This document shows, piece after piece, positions 1-8,058 of a stretch of 64,000 bases of DNA. Made by a program: the position numbers and the translations under genes. Below the pieces are notes generated by a model. It did no database searches. It was given only the letters and a program-made list of their open reading frames with translations, and was not told the DNA's origin. The stretch's first letter is position 1; every line of letters begins with the position of its first letter. The stretch is from positions 1-64,000 of the forward strand of contig CATXTO010000007.1 in assembly GCA_958402445.1 (NCBI GenBank). The letters are read 5' to 3'. Source of the stretch: an uncultured Eubacteriales bacterium (lineage in GTDB: Bacteria > Bacillota > Clostridia > Oscillospirales > Oscillospiraceae).

Positions 1-1
1 G

Positions 2-82
2 GGCCACGGCTCCACCCGGGCCCAGGCGGCCACCATCCTGCTGCGCTACTGCACCAGTTTGAACATCACCCCCGCCCCGTAA
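2..82 (+). CDS. C-terminal end of an SLH-domain surface protein (5' part outside window)
   Basis: Only the last 26 codons lie in the window, ending in TAA at 80-82. The residues STRAQAATILLRYC match the closing helix of the SLH domains that end the two giant proteins at 8059-13374 (SATRAQVATILMRFC) and 13929-21413 (SATRAQTATVLLRYC). The gene is therefore a third SLH-anchored surface protein just upstream, so this is a cluster of S-layer-homology proteins. A short tail (SLNITPAP) follows the domain. Nothing can be said about the rest of the protein. Confidence 0.85.
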   Translation, partial: GHGSTRAQAATILLRYCTSLNITPAP

Positions 83-120
83 AAATAGGAAGCTTTGCGC
101 GTTGAAAGCTGCGCAGCAAT

Positions 121-148
121 GGCCGTGGCAGGTTAACCTGCCACGGCC
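121..148. terminator. Perfect 28-bp palindrome, probable terminator after the SLH gene
   Basis: Two 14-base arms (GGCCGTGGCAGGTT and its exact reverse complement) meet without a loop, 38 bases after the stop of the SLH gene. A short purine-rich tract (AAAAGAAAGAGG) follows instead of a U run, so intrinsic termination is likely but not textbook. Confidence 0.5.
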
Positions 149-281
149 AAAAGAAAGAGGCAAGCCAATTCAATGGAGGAAATGGTGCGTCGTGTAAAGA
201 GGCGTATTTCTTAAAGCGGTTCTTAAATCCAAATTTGCGTTGAAACAACTGCTGTGGCACCAGAAGCGGAAAGGAGAAAAA

Positions 282-449
282 ATGGAGAGAAATGAAGGTT
301 CAAAGCCCTGTTCCATGGTCTTGAGCGACAAAGAGGTCCAGGTAATTCGTTATCTGCGGGAATTACAGTTTGGCGAATTGCATGTCTTTGTCAAAGAGGG
401 AAAACCATTTCGGGTGGAAGAGATACGCCGCAGTATTATGTTGGAGTAA
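282..449 (+). CDS. YezD-like small protein (DUF2292 family)
   Basis: A 55-residue cytosolic protein. The start at 282 is chosen because AAAGGAG lies six bases upstream; an earlier in-frame ATG at 240 has no such site. The pattern (LSDKEVQVIRYLRELQFGELHVFVKEGK, given here only in part: VIRYLRELQFGELHV followed by KEGKPFRVE) fits the YezD/DUF2292 family, a short helix followed by a beta hairpin whose usual core is 'I..L..I.YGSV.I.V.DGKV..IE'. Family function is not established; elsewhere members often sit near sulfur-assimilation genes. Here it opens the seven-gene block, 21 bases ahead of the barrel protein, so it is probably co-transcribed with it. Family assignment is by eye. Confidence 0.7.
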   Translation: MERNEGSKPCSMVLSDKEVQVIRYLRELQFGELHVFVKEGKPFRVEEIRRSIMLE

Positions 450-470
450 AGAAAGGTGAAAGGATTGAGC

Positions 471-1622
471 ATGAGGCGATTGGCAATGCGCCTGGGTGTG
501 TGGACGGTTGTGCTTTTTATGGCGATTGGAACCTGCCTGGCGGAAGGCCTGAAAACGGTTGCGGAGGCGGCGGACCGGGCCGTGATAGGCCAAAAAGCGT
601 TGGCCGGACTTTCTGAGCGGGAGCGTATCCTTTCACAGCCCCAGTTGTTTCCGGCGGGCCAATCCATTTCAGATTGGACGGCCATGGCCTTTGCGCTGCA
701 GGGGATGCAGGAGGATTACTCTGCCTATTTAGAGTCCTTGGCACAGCATGTGACGCAGCAGTATGCCACAGAGGAAAGGCTCAGTGCGTTGAAAGCCACG
801 GAGTGGCATCGCATTGCGCTGACGGTATTAGCCCTGGGCGGAGACCCCAGGGCCTTTGGCGTAGATCCGGAGGGAACTGCCATAGATTTAATTGCGGATG
901 GCACATATTCTTATGTAAACCAGGACCTGGAAGCCCAAGGATTAAACGGGCTGATTTTTGCGCTGATCACTTTGGACGCGGGGGACTATGTTGTGCCGGA
1001 GGACAGCCTGTATACCCGCGTTTCTCTGGTGCAGGCAATTTTGGACCGACAGAATGCAGACGGCGGCTTCAGTCTGGCAGCAAACGGCAGCTCGGATGTG
1101 GACATCACGGCCATGGCGCTGCAGGCGCTGGCTCCATATCGGGAGGAGCAGGCGCGTGAGGCAGTCCAACGAGCGCTTACGTACCTGTCCGGGGAACAGG
1201 ATCACGACGGCAATTTTGCAAATCGATATGGAAAGTCCTCGGAGAGCGCGGCGCAGGTTGTGATTGCCCTCTGCGCCCTGGGGCTTGATCCTGATACAAC
1301 GGAGCAATTTCAAAAAGCGGGCGGCAGCGTGCTGGACGCCCTGCTTTCCTATCAACAGCAGGACGGAAGCTTTGCCCATGGGTCAGAGGAGCCTGGGGAT
1401 TTCACGGCAACAGAACAGGCACTTCTGGCTTTGACTGCGGCGGAGCGCTTCTATGCCGGAGAACCGGCCCTCTATCAGCTTTCGGCTTCGCGACCCGGCG
1501 GTGAAACTGGACGGTCAGACCGGTCTTGGATCATTTGGTGCGCCGTAGGCGGCGTAGCGGCTCTGTGCCTGCTCACCGTTGTGATCGTTGGGGTGCGAAA
1601 AATGCGGGGTGGAAAATCATGA
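471..1622 (+). CDS. Secreted alpha/alpha-barrel protein (prenyltransferase / squalene-oxidase-type repeats), membrane anchored
   Basis: 383 residues. The ATG at 471 is preferred over the GTG at 456 because AAAGGA lies seven bases before it. Residues 1-30 form a signal peptide (hydrophobic core TVVLFMAIGTCLA). The body contains repeated helical-hairpin signatures of the terpenoid-cyclase / prenyltransferase fold: WTAMAFALQG, ILDRQNADGGFSL, DITAMALQAL, ALTYLSGEQDHDGNF, LLSYQQQDGSFAHG and FTATEQALLAL. The C-terminus has a transmembrane helix (IIWCAVGGVAALCLLTVVIVG) and a basic tail, so the barrel faces outward. The same fold forms the alpha domain of transcobalamin and intrinsic factor, and the next gene carries the matching DUF4430 beta domain. 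The ligand is unknown; a cobalamin-like or other small-molecule role is inference. It overlaps the next gene by 4 bases (ATGA), implying translational coupling. Confidence 0.8.
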   Translation: MRRLAMRLGVWTVVLFMAIGTCLAEGLKTVAEAADRAVIGQKALAGLSERERILSQPQLFPAGQSISDWTAMAFALQGMQEDYSAYLESLAQHVTQQYATEERLSALKATEWHRIALTVLALGGDPRAFGVDPEGTAIDLIADGTYSYVNQDLEAQGLNGLIFALITLDAGDYVVPEDSLYTRVSLVQAILDRQNADGGFSLAANGSSDVDITAMALQALAPYREEQAREAVQRALTYLSGEQDHDGNFANRYGKSSESAAQVVIALCALGLDPDTTEQFQKAGGSVLDALLSYQQQDGSFAHGSEEPGDFTATEQALLALTAAERFYAGEPALYQLSASRPGGETGRSDRSWIIWCAVGGVAALCLLTVVIVGVRKMRGGKS

Positions 1623-3730
1623 CAAAGGATTGGGGGACGAGGCGGCCGATACGCCGGATATTACGGTTGACGGGGATACTTCTGTCCGTAGCGGTGGCGC
1701 TTGCCTGCTTGGTTGCGGCACTACCGCGGGACCGCGCAGAGCCAGAGAACCCCATCCTGAACGCGTCGCAGACGCCGATAGAGCCCGCAGCCCAGGGCGG
1801 CGTACCGCAGCTCCAGGGGGAAGGCCATCTGGGGACAGAGTCGCAGGAGGAAACACAGCCGCAGGAGTCCACAGAGAATCGGCCGGAAGAAACCAGCGCG
1901 CCCACAGAACCGGAGCAAACCCAGGAATCGCCGGACGACACGGAGCCCCAGCGTCAGGAGCAGACAGAGCCGCGGGAAACCGCGCCGGATCAGACGGCTC
2001 CGCAACCCACGGACTCGATGGCCTCAGATGATCCCAGCGCCCCTACACAGACCGGCCCCGATGGGACGGAGGGAACGGAGCCTGTTGACCCGGACCCAAC
2101 GGCAGACCCGGACCCGGACGAGGATGAGCCCCGAATTGTTACGGACCTGTCGAACCGGATGGTCATGACTGGGGAATTGGAGGGGGACCGACTGCCGTTT
2201 TATGCCTATATTTCCGGGGGAGACCCCAACCTCACGCTGCGGGTCCATTTGCGCAATGCCCAGACCGGAGGCAACGGAGCGTACTTGACCGGCCCGGAGG
2301 GCCGGTATGAAGCCAAGCTTGTTCTGGGAAAAAACTATTTTACCCTTTACATCAAGGATGGGGGAAGGACGGTCTCTCAGGCCCGGTTTACGATCACTTA
2401 TGTGGCGGAGAAGGCAGATGAGGGGGACCCTGAGGTGGGAGACCATCCGCCCACGCTGCACACCAATCTGGACGGCTGGACGGAGGTCATTGAAAATCAG
2501 AATTTTACCCTTCAGGTAACGGCAAGGGATTACCATGGAGATGTGATTCACGCCAGCGGGCTCCAGGTGACGCTGGACGGCAGGGAAGTAACCGGTCCCA
2601 CGGGCAGCGGCACCCTGGAATATGAATTATATTTTGAGGCCCCGAACGTGGGGGAATACGAGGAGCATGCCATTACGGTTTTGGCCTGGGATGGGGAAGG
2701 CAACTCCGTATTTCGCAGCTATCGAGTTACCTTCCACTTTATTGACCAGGGCGGCGCCATCGGAACGGCGCGAATTGTCTTAGACGCCACGACGCTGGGC
2801 CTGGGCTGGCTGGATGAGCCCTATTCCTATGAAATCAAGCAGGGAGAGCCGGCCTCCTGCGGGATTCTGGAGATGCTGGAGGCTTATGGCTACGAGGCCA
2901 GCTACGGCGGCACGCCCCAGGTTGGGTTTTATCTGCGCCGCATCGCCCGGGGAGACGTGGCCCGGGACGCGCAGGTGCCGGAGGAGCTCTGGAATAAAAT
3001 ACTTTCTGACGGCTTGAGCTTAACCGGGCAAAAGAACCGGGACAGCATCGGGGAGTTTGATTACACCCAGGGGGCCGGCTGGATGTACGCGCTCAACGGC
3101 ACGTTATATCCGGGGAAGGGGATGTCCAGTTGTTACCTGAACAACGGCGATACCCTCTATATCCGGTTTACCCTGGCTTATGGCAAGGATATTGCCGGCT
3201 ATGACGCCTCCGGCAACGGCTATGGTGTACTCTCTACCTACTGCGGACTTTGGATTGACGGACAGTATTTGGAACAGCACGAGTATGACGCGGGTTCTGT
3301 ACGACAGGAACCTACGTGTACGGAGGCGGGGATTTTCGCCTATACCTGCCGGGTACAGGGATGCGGGCAGCAGAAAACGGAACGGATGGAACCCCTGGGC
3401 CATGCCTTTGCAGAAACGGACCGGCAAGAGCCCACAGCAACGGAAGACGGATATGTAACGTATACTTGCTCCCGCTGCGGAGAACAAAAGCGAGATATCC
3501 TGCCGAAAACCGGCGGGGAGACCACTCCGCCTACGGAGCCATCAGAGCCATCAAAGCCGCCTACGGAGCCCCCCGATCCCTCCGTTTCACCGCCGGCGGA
3601 AGCTGGTGCAACCCCCATACCTGGCAGTCAAATGGATCCAAAGGCTGTTCCCTGGCCGCTTCTCTTGTTGGGTGAAACGGCCACAGTAACCTCAGAACGG
3701 AAACATAAATTCAAATCGAGCAGAGGGTAA
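1619..3730 (+). CDS. Membrane-anchored DUF4430 protein (transcobalamin C-domain-like) with Cys-rich repeats
   Basis: 703 residues. The start at 1619 overlaps the preceding stop (ATGA). An N-terminal anchor (LTGILLSVAVALACLVAAL, about residues 14-33) is followed by a Glu/Gln/Thr/Pro-rich stalk to about residue 170. Two Ig-like beta domains follow (about 174-375). The DUF4430 module spans about 380-545, with its signature GAGWMYALNGTLYPGKGMSS and NNGDTLYIRFTL. Two Cys-rich repeats follow (C..CRVQGCG, YTCSRCGEQ), then a Pro/Ser/Glu tail and a short hydrophobic patch (VPWPLLLL) that is too short to be a clear membrane anchor. DUF4430 matches the beta domain of vitamin B12 carriers, which in those proteins follows an alpha/alpha barrel; here that barrel is the separate upstream gene. 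A receptor or ligand-capture role is inferred, not shown. Confidence 0.78.
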   Translation: MTKDWGTRRPIRRILRLTGILLSVAVALACLVAALPRDRAEPENPILNASQTPIEPAAQGGVPQLQGEGHLGTESQEETQPQESTENRPEETSAPTEPEQTQESPDDTEPQRQEQTEPRETAPDQTAPQPTDSMASDDPSAPTQTGPDGTEGTEPVDPDPTADPDPDEDEPRIVTDLSNRMVMTGELEGDRLPFYAYISGGDPNLTLRVHLRNAQTGGNGAYLTGPEGRYEAKLVLGKNYFTLYIKDGGRTVSQARFTITYVAEKADEGDPEVGDHPPTLHTNLDGWTEVIENQNFTLQVTARDYHGDVIHASGLQVTLDGREVTGPTGSGTLEYELYFEAPNVGEYEEHAITVLAWDGEGNSVFRSYRVTFHFIDQGGAIGTARIVLDATTLGLGWLDEPYSYEIKQGEPASCGILEMLEAYGYEASYGGTPQVGFYLRRIARGDVARDAQVPEELWNKILSDGLSLTGQKNRDSIGEFDYTQGAGWMYALNGTLYPGKGMSSCYLNNGDTLYIRFTLAYGKDIAGYDASGNGYGVLSTYCGLWIDGQYLEQHEYDAGSVRQEPTCTEAGIFAYTCRVQGCGQQKTERMEPLGHAFAETDRQEPTATEDGYVTYTCSRCGEQKRDILPKTGGETTPPTEPSEPSKPPTEPPDPSVSPPAEAGATPIPGSQMDPKAVPWPLLLLGETATVTSERKHKFKSSRG

Positions 3731-3734
3731 TGCC

Positions 3735-4679
3735 ATGGATAAGCTGACAATTGCAGTACAAGAAGAAGTAAAAAAGGTGATCTTGGGAAAAGACGACGTA
3801 ATAAGGAAGGTATTGGTGGCAATTTTAGCCCGGGGCCATGTGTTATTGGAGGATGTGCCCGGTGTGGGAAAGACCACGCTGGCCATGGCGTTCGGCAAAG
3901 TGCTGGGCCTTCAAACCAAGCGGGTCCAGTTTACCTCCGACACCATGCCGTCGGATATTGTGGGTTTTTCTGTGTACGATAAAAACGCGGGGGAGCTACA
4001 ATACAAACCAGGCGCCGTCATGACAAATTTGCTGCTGGCGGACGAGGTGAATCGAACCTCCGCCAAAACTCAGTCTGCCCTGCTGGAGGCCATGGAGGAG
4101 GGCCGTGTGACCGTGGATGGACAAACGCACCCGCTTCCCGCACCCTTTGTGGTGTTGGCGACCCAGAATCCGACCGGGTCGGCTGGGACACAGCCGCTGC
4201 CAAACTCCCAGTTGGACCGTTTCCTGCTGAAGCTAAGCGTGGGTTATCCAGACGCGCAGAGTCAAATCGAGATTTTAAAGGGCCGCCATAGCGGAGATCC
4301 CCTAGACGCGGTGAAGCCGCTGACGGACCGGGATTCACTGCTGCGCCTGATTGATGCAGCTCAGCAAAGCTTTGTAGCGGATTCCGTATATGCGTATGTC
4401 TCTCAATTGACGGAATCGACGCGGACCCATCCGTTGGTACAACTGGGCATCAGCCCTCGTGGCGCGCTGGCCCTGTGCCGTGCGGCCAAGGCCTGGGCCT
4501 TTTTAGAGGGACGGGATTACGTAATTCCCCAAGATATACGGGCGATTCTGCCGGACGTCTGGGGACACCGGCTGCTCCTGGGCTCTAAGGCGCGGCTGCG
4601 GGAATATAGTGAAGTGCAAATCCTACAAGAACTGATGGAGCAAGTCCCATCCCCGGAAAATCGGGCGTTTCACGTTTGA
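3735..4679 (+). CDS. MoxR-family AAA+ ATPase
   Basis: 314 residues, the usual length for the family. Visible motifs are Walker A (VPGVGKTT, about residues 38-45), Walker B (LLADEVNR), the MoxR stretch SALLEAMEEGRVTVDG, sensor 1 (LATQNP) and an arginine in LDRFLLKLSVGYP. These cytosolic ATPases act as chaperones for assembly or activation of neighbouring complexes and are typically encoded beside DUF58 and transglutaminase proteins, as here. The gene starts 4 bases after the DUF4430 gene and its stop is followed directly by the DUF58 ATG. The client is presumably one of the surface proteins in this operon (inference). Confidence 0.95.
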   Translation: MDKLTIAVQEEVKKVILGKDDVIRKVLVAILARGHVLLEDVPGVGKTTLAMAFGKVLGLQTKRVQFTSDTMPSDIVGFSVYDKNAGELQYKPGAVMTNLLLADEVNRTSAKTQSALLEAMEEGRVTVDGQTHPLPAPFVVLATQNPTGSAGTQPLPNSQLDRFLLKLSVGYPDAQSQIEILKGRHSGDPLDAVKPLTDRDSLLRLIDAAQQSFVADSVYAYVSQLTESTRTHPLVQLGISPRGALALCRAAKAWAFLEGRDYVIPQDIRAILPDVWGHRLLLGSKARLREYSEVQILQELMEQVPSPENRAFHV

Positions 4680-4680
4680 G

Positions 4681-5817
4681 ATGGGTAGACTACTTTGGAT
4701 TGCCGCGTTGCTGGCCGGCGCTGGTCTTTGGGTATTCTCCGGAACCGCAGAGGCTGGAATAGTGCTGTTATGGATCGCTTTCATCCCGATTTTCTCCTGG
4801 AGTCTCAATTTTCTGCTTCGGCATCGTCTGCGGACTTCTATTGCCTTGCCGATGGCAGGGGAAAAGGGACATTGCTTTGTGGCCTCCGTGACCTTTTGCA
4901 ACCCGACCCGATTGCCGACGGGAAAGGTTGAAGGCGTACTGTGCGTGCGCAATGAGCTTACGGGGGAACAGACCCGGCTGCGCTTGCTGGCCTCTGTGCC
5001 CGCAGGCGGGTCCCAGGAGGTGCAGGCACGCGTCCTGACCAAGCATTGCGGATACCTTCATATCTGGGTGGAACGGGTCAGGGTATTTGATTTGTTTCAT
5101 GTTCTCCCGGTTCCCTGCCGTGCGGGCGCAAAGGAAAGCGTTTGCGTTCTGCCGGACACCTTTCCCATGCGGATTTATCTGTCCGTCAGCCCGCAGACGC
5201 CGCAGGATAGCGAGACATACTCTACACAACGTGCCGGGAACGATTTCTCAGAGACGTTCCAGCTGCGGGACTATCTACCAGGAGATTCCATTCGAAGCGT
5301 GCATTGGAAGCTCTCCGGCAAGCTGGACCGTTTGGTGGTCCGTGAACCTGGCCTGCCCATCACGCGGAGCACTCTGGTGTTTTGGGACAAATCCACGGGG
5401 AGGCCGGAAGCGACAGATGCTTTAGCCGAAACGGCGGCTTCCATTTGCCAGGCCTTGTGTCGGCAAGGGCTGTCCTATCACCTGGCCTGGAACGATGGGA
5501 ACGCACGGCAGCTGCCTGTTCGACAGATTGACCGCCCGGAAGATTTTTACGAATGCCTGCCGCTGCTAATTCGCTCCCATGCTTCCGGCGAGGAATCCGG
5601 CTGCGGGCAGTATCTGCGGGAGCTGGGACGGCCTCGCTACGCTCGAATTTTGTATCTAGCGGAAAGGCCGCCGGCGGAGCTGACGGAATTTGCAGCCGAA
5701 AGTTCCCTGACGGCGCTGTTCTGGGACGCTGGACTTGTGGATTTACCATTCCAGGTGCTGTCCATCCAGCCGAACACATATCCGACGGATTTGCAACAGA
5801 TGGAGCTGGACCGATGA
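4681..5817 (+). CDS. DUF58 membrane-associated protein
   Basis: 378 residues. Two hydrophobic helices lie at the N-terminus (about 3-22 and 26-42). A beta-rich region follows, and the hallmark DUF58 segment RDYLPGDSIRSVHWKLSGK with LVVREPG sits at about residues 197-225. A vWA-like C-terminal part follows. DUF58 proteins accompany MoxR ATPases and are thought to link them to membrane or surface targets. The start codon lies one base after the MoxR stop, and its own stop overlaps the next ATG (ATGA), so the three proteins are translationally coupled. Confidence 0.92.
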   Translation: MGRLLWIAALLAGAGLWVFSGTAEAGIVLLWIAFIPIFSWSLNFLLRHRLRTSIALPMAGEKGHCFVASVTFCNPTRLPTGKVEGVLCVRNELTGEQTRLRLLASVPAGGSQEVQARVLTKHCGYLHIWVERVRVFDLFHVLPVPCRAGAKESVCVLPDTFPMRIYLSVSPQTPQDSETYSTQRAGNDFSETFQLRDYLPGDSIRSVHWKLSGKLDRLVVREPGLPITRSTLVFWDKSTGRPEATDALAETAASICQALCRQGLSYHLAWNDGNARQLPVRQIDRPEDFYECLPLLIRSHASGEESGCGQYLRELGRPRYARILYLAERPPAELTEFAAESSLTALFWDAGLVDLPFQVLSIQPNTYPTDLQQMELDR

Positions 5818-8042
5818 GAGGAAAACAGACCACAGATTTACAAATACAAGGGGAATCGCCACAGAAAACGGTTTCATCGGGTTGGATTCCCTGGCTGTGG
5901 CGTACGGTATGGGGCGGCGTATTTCTCCTGGGCGCTCTGGGCCTACTCACAGCGGGGTTTCCGGCAAGTTTGAAGAACCGGGCTTTGCTTTGGGTATTTT
6001 GCCTCATTGGTTACGGCTTGTTCAGTGCCGTCTGCGCCACGAAGTGGGGAAAGTTGCTGCCGGCTATTGCGCTGCCTGTCTACCTGCTGTGCGGCTTTGT
6101 CTGGGCCGTCCCGCTGCGTTCGGGGCTGGCGGATATGGCTAACGAGCTGCTGTGTTTCTGGTCTGGGAAGACGGGACAAATTTTGCTTCCCTATGAGTCC
6201 CGGGGCGGTGGCGCCGCTGCGGGACTGTTTCTCGTCGGCCTGTTGGCCCTGTTTTCCGCATGGGGCGCACACCGGCGGCCCTGGCTCATGCTTTTCCCTA
6301 TGGCCGCGCTGGCAGCAGGCTGGGGGATTGGTTTTTTTGCCGGTGGAATGGAAGCCCTGCTCCTGATTTTAGGGTTTATAGCCGTGGTGCTTCAAAATGC
6401 GGGGGTATGCTGGCGAAGGACGGTTTTGGCGACGTGCTTATGCGCGCTGATTTGGGCGCTCTGCCTTCCGCTGGCTTCCAGCCTCCAGCAGGCGGGGGAG
6501 CGCACCCGGATCTGGCTGCAAGCGTCCTGGCATCAGCTTCGGTACGATTCGGCAACCAATTCTTTGCCGGAGGGCGACCTGCGGAACTTAGGCGCGTGGG
6601 AGAGGAGTCGGGCGCCGGCGCTGATGCTCACCATGGAGCAGCCGCAAAAACTTTACCTGCGTGGCTTCGTGGGGCAAACCTACACGGGGTGGAGTTGGCA
6701 GACAGTGGCCGCGGATATGACCACGGATTCCGCCGCCAATTTGTTTTACTGGCTCCACAAAGACGGGTTTTATGCACAGACGGAGCTGGCTGCGGCCGTT
6801 GCCAGCATCGGAGCGGATTCCCACGCCGCCCTGGAGCTTGAAAACTGCGGCGCGTGCCGGAAATGGGCCTACCTTCCCTATGGGCTGGCCTCCGCCGACT
6901 GCCTGGACGCCTTCGCCTATCCCGATGCCGGGACGGTGGCAAATGCCCGAAATTATACGGCAGTTTATCAGCCCGGCGGGCTGCTGGAATGGTATACGGC
7001 GCAGCGGGTACTTTCAGACGGAGCAGTCAAGGACAAAAAAGTAGAGAATTATCGAAAGCTGGAGTCGGCATACCGCGAGTTTGCTTACAGCGCGTACTTG
7101 ACGCTCCCGGAGGAAGCGGCGCAGTCCTGTGAACGGCTTCTGGGACAAGATGAGGGCCCTATGACACTGAACGAAATTCGAACCCGAGTGAAAGACCTCG
7201 TTCAGGCGGCGATTCGATACGATGAGGCGACTGTAACGCACAATGGGAAACAGGACTTTGCGACCTATGTGCTGACCGCTGGCGGAAGCGGCTACAGCGT
7301 ACATTACGCCACCATCGCCACGCTTTTGTTGCGCGCCTGCGGTGTGCCGGCCCGCTATGTGGAGGGATATTTTTTGTCCGCACAGGAGGCCGGGGCATTA
7401 AAACCGGGTCAGGCGGTGATTTTGGACGAGAACCACGCCCATGCCTGGGTGGAGTACTATCTGGACGGCGTGGGCTGGGTGCCGTTTGAGGTGACTCCCG
7501 GCTACGAGGACCAGGAGGAGCAGGCGCTGCTGGACCTATTGGACTCGAACCACAGCCTTTCCCAGACATCAGAGAAAACCTATGAACGTCAGCGCCAGCA
7601 GGTGCCGCCTGCGCCGGTCCAGCAGCCGGACCGGGTGGTCCAGCCACAGGGCGAGGAACGAAGGCCGCAGCTTTGGCCGTTGTGGGTCCTCCTGGGCCTG
7701 ATACTCTGCCTGGCGGCTACCAGGACCATTGTGCTGCGTCTGCGTCTGCGCAGGTGGCTTCAAAGGACCAAAACCGCGCCGCCGCGGCAGGCTGTGGTAC
7801 AGCTTTATGCTTGCAGCCGAGCCATGCTGCAGATGGCCGGCTTCTCCTGGGAACCAGGGGAATTACATTGGGAGATCTTTGCTGCGCAGCAGCAAGAGGC
7901 ATTATTTAGCAGTCATCTTATGACCGACGCGCAAAAATCAGCGTTCGAGGCTTTCTACCAACAGGCCCGAACCTACTATCAAGCTCATGTGGCTTGGTAT
8001 CGAAGATTTTATATGCAGTGGATCCGTTGTTTGTTTATTTGA
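5814..8042 (+). CDS. Polytopic transglutaminase-like (TgpA-type) protein, catalytic Cys replaced by Ser
   Basis: 742 residues from the ATG at 5814, which overlaps the DUF58 stop. About six to seven membrane helices occupy residues 20-235. An extracellular region then leads to the transglutaminase-like core: GGSGYSVHYATIATLLLRAC, VPARYVEGY, then ENHAHAWVEYYLDGVGW and PFEVTPGY. A further membrane helix (LWVLLGLILCLAATRTI) and a cytosolic tail close the protein, the architecture of bacterial TgpA proteins. The position normally holding the nucleophilic Cys (GYC-x-H) is Ser here, codon AGC at 7296-7298, residue 495. The His is intact, and the usual Asp is Glu, as in some clostridial relatives. 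Catalysis is therefore doubtful, though the fold appears whole. Confidence 0.88.
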   Translation: MRGKQTTDLQIQGESPQKTVSSGWIPWLWRTVWGGVFLLGALGLLTAGFPASLKNRALLWVFCLIGYGLFSAVCATKWGKLLPAIALPVYLLCGFVWAVPLRSGLADMANELLCFWSGKTGQILLPYESRGGGAAAGLFLVGLLALFSAWGAHRRPWLMLFPMAALAAGWGIGFFAGGMEALLLILGFIAVVLQNAGVCWRRTVLATCLCALIWALCLPLASSLQQAGERTRIWLQASWHQLRYDSATNSLPEGDLRNLGAWERSRAPALMLTMEQPQKLYLRGFVGQTYTGWSWQTVAADMTTDSAANLFYWLHKDGFYAQTELAAAVASIGADSHAALELENCGACRKWAYLPYGLASADCLDAFAYPDAGTVANARNYTAVYQPGGLLEWYTAQRVLSDGAVKDKKVENYRKLESAYREFAYSAYLTLPEEAAQSCERLLGQDEGPMTLNEIRTRVKDLVQAAIRYDEATVTHNGKQDFATYVLTAGGSGYSVHYATIATLLLRACGVPARYVEGYFLSAQEAGALKPGQAVILDENHAHAWVEYYLDGVGWVPFEVTPGYEDQEEQALLDLLDSNHSLSQTSEKTYERQRQQVPPAPVQQPDRVVQPQGEERRPQLWPLWVLLGLILCLAATRTIVLRLRLRRWLQRTKTAPPRQAVVQLYACSRAMLQMAGFSWEPGELHWEIFAAQQQEALFSSHLMTDAQKSAFEAFYQQARTYYQAHVAWYRRFYMQWIRCLFI

Positions 8043-8058
8043 TGCATGGAGGTGCGTG

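Noticed and set aside
240..281. Longer N-terminus for the YezD-like protein starting at 240
   Set aside because: No ribosome binding site precedes the 240 ATG, whereas AAAGGAG is well placed for 282 and the family starts there.
3500..3514. LPKTG sortase-like motif in the DUF4430 protein
   Set aside because: It lies about 70 residues before the C-terminus, is part of the repeated Cys-rich module (the same position is IPALG or IPATG in other copies) and is not followed by a proper hydrophobic anchor.
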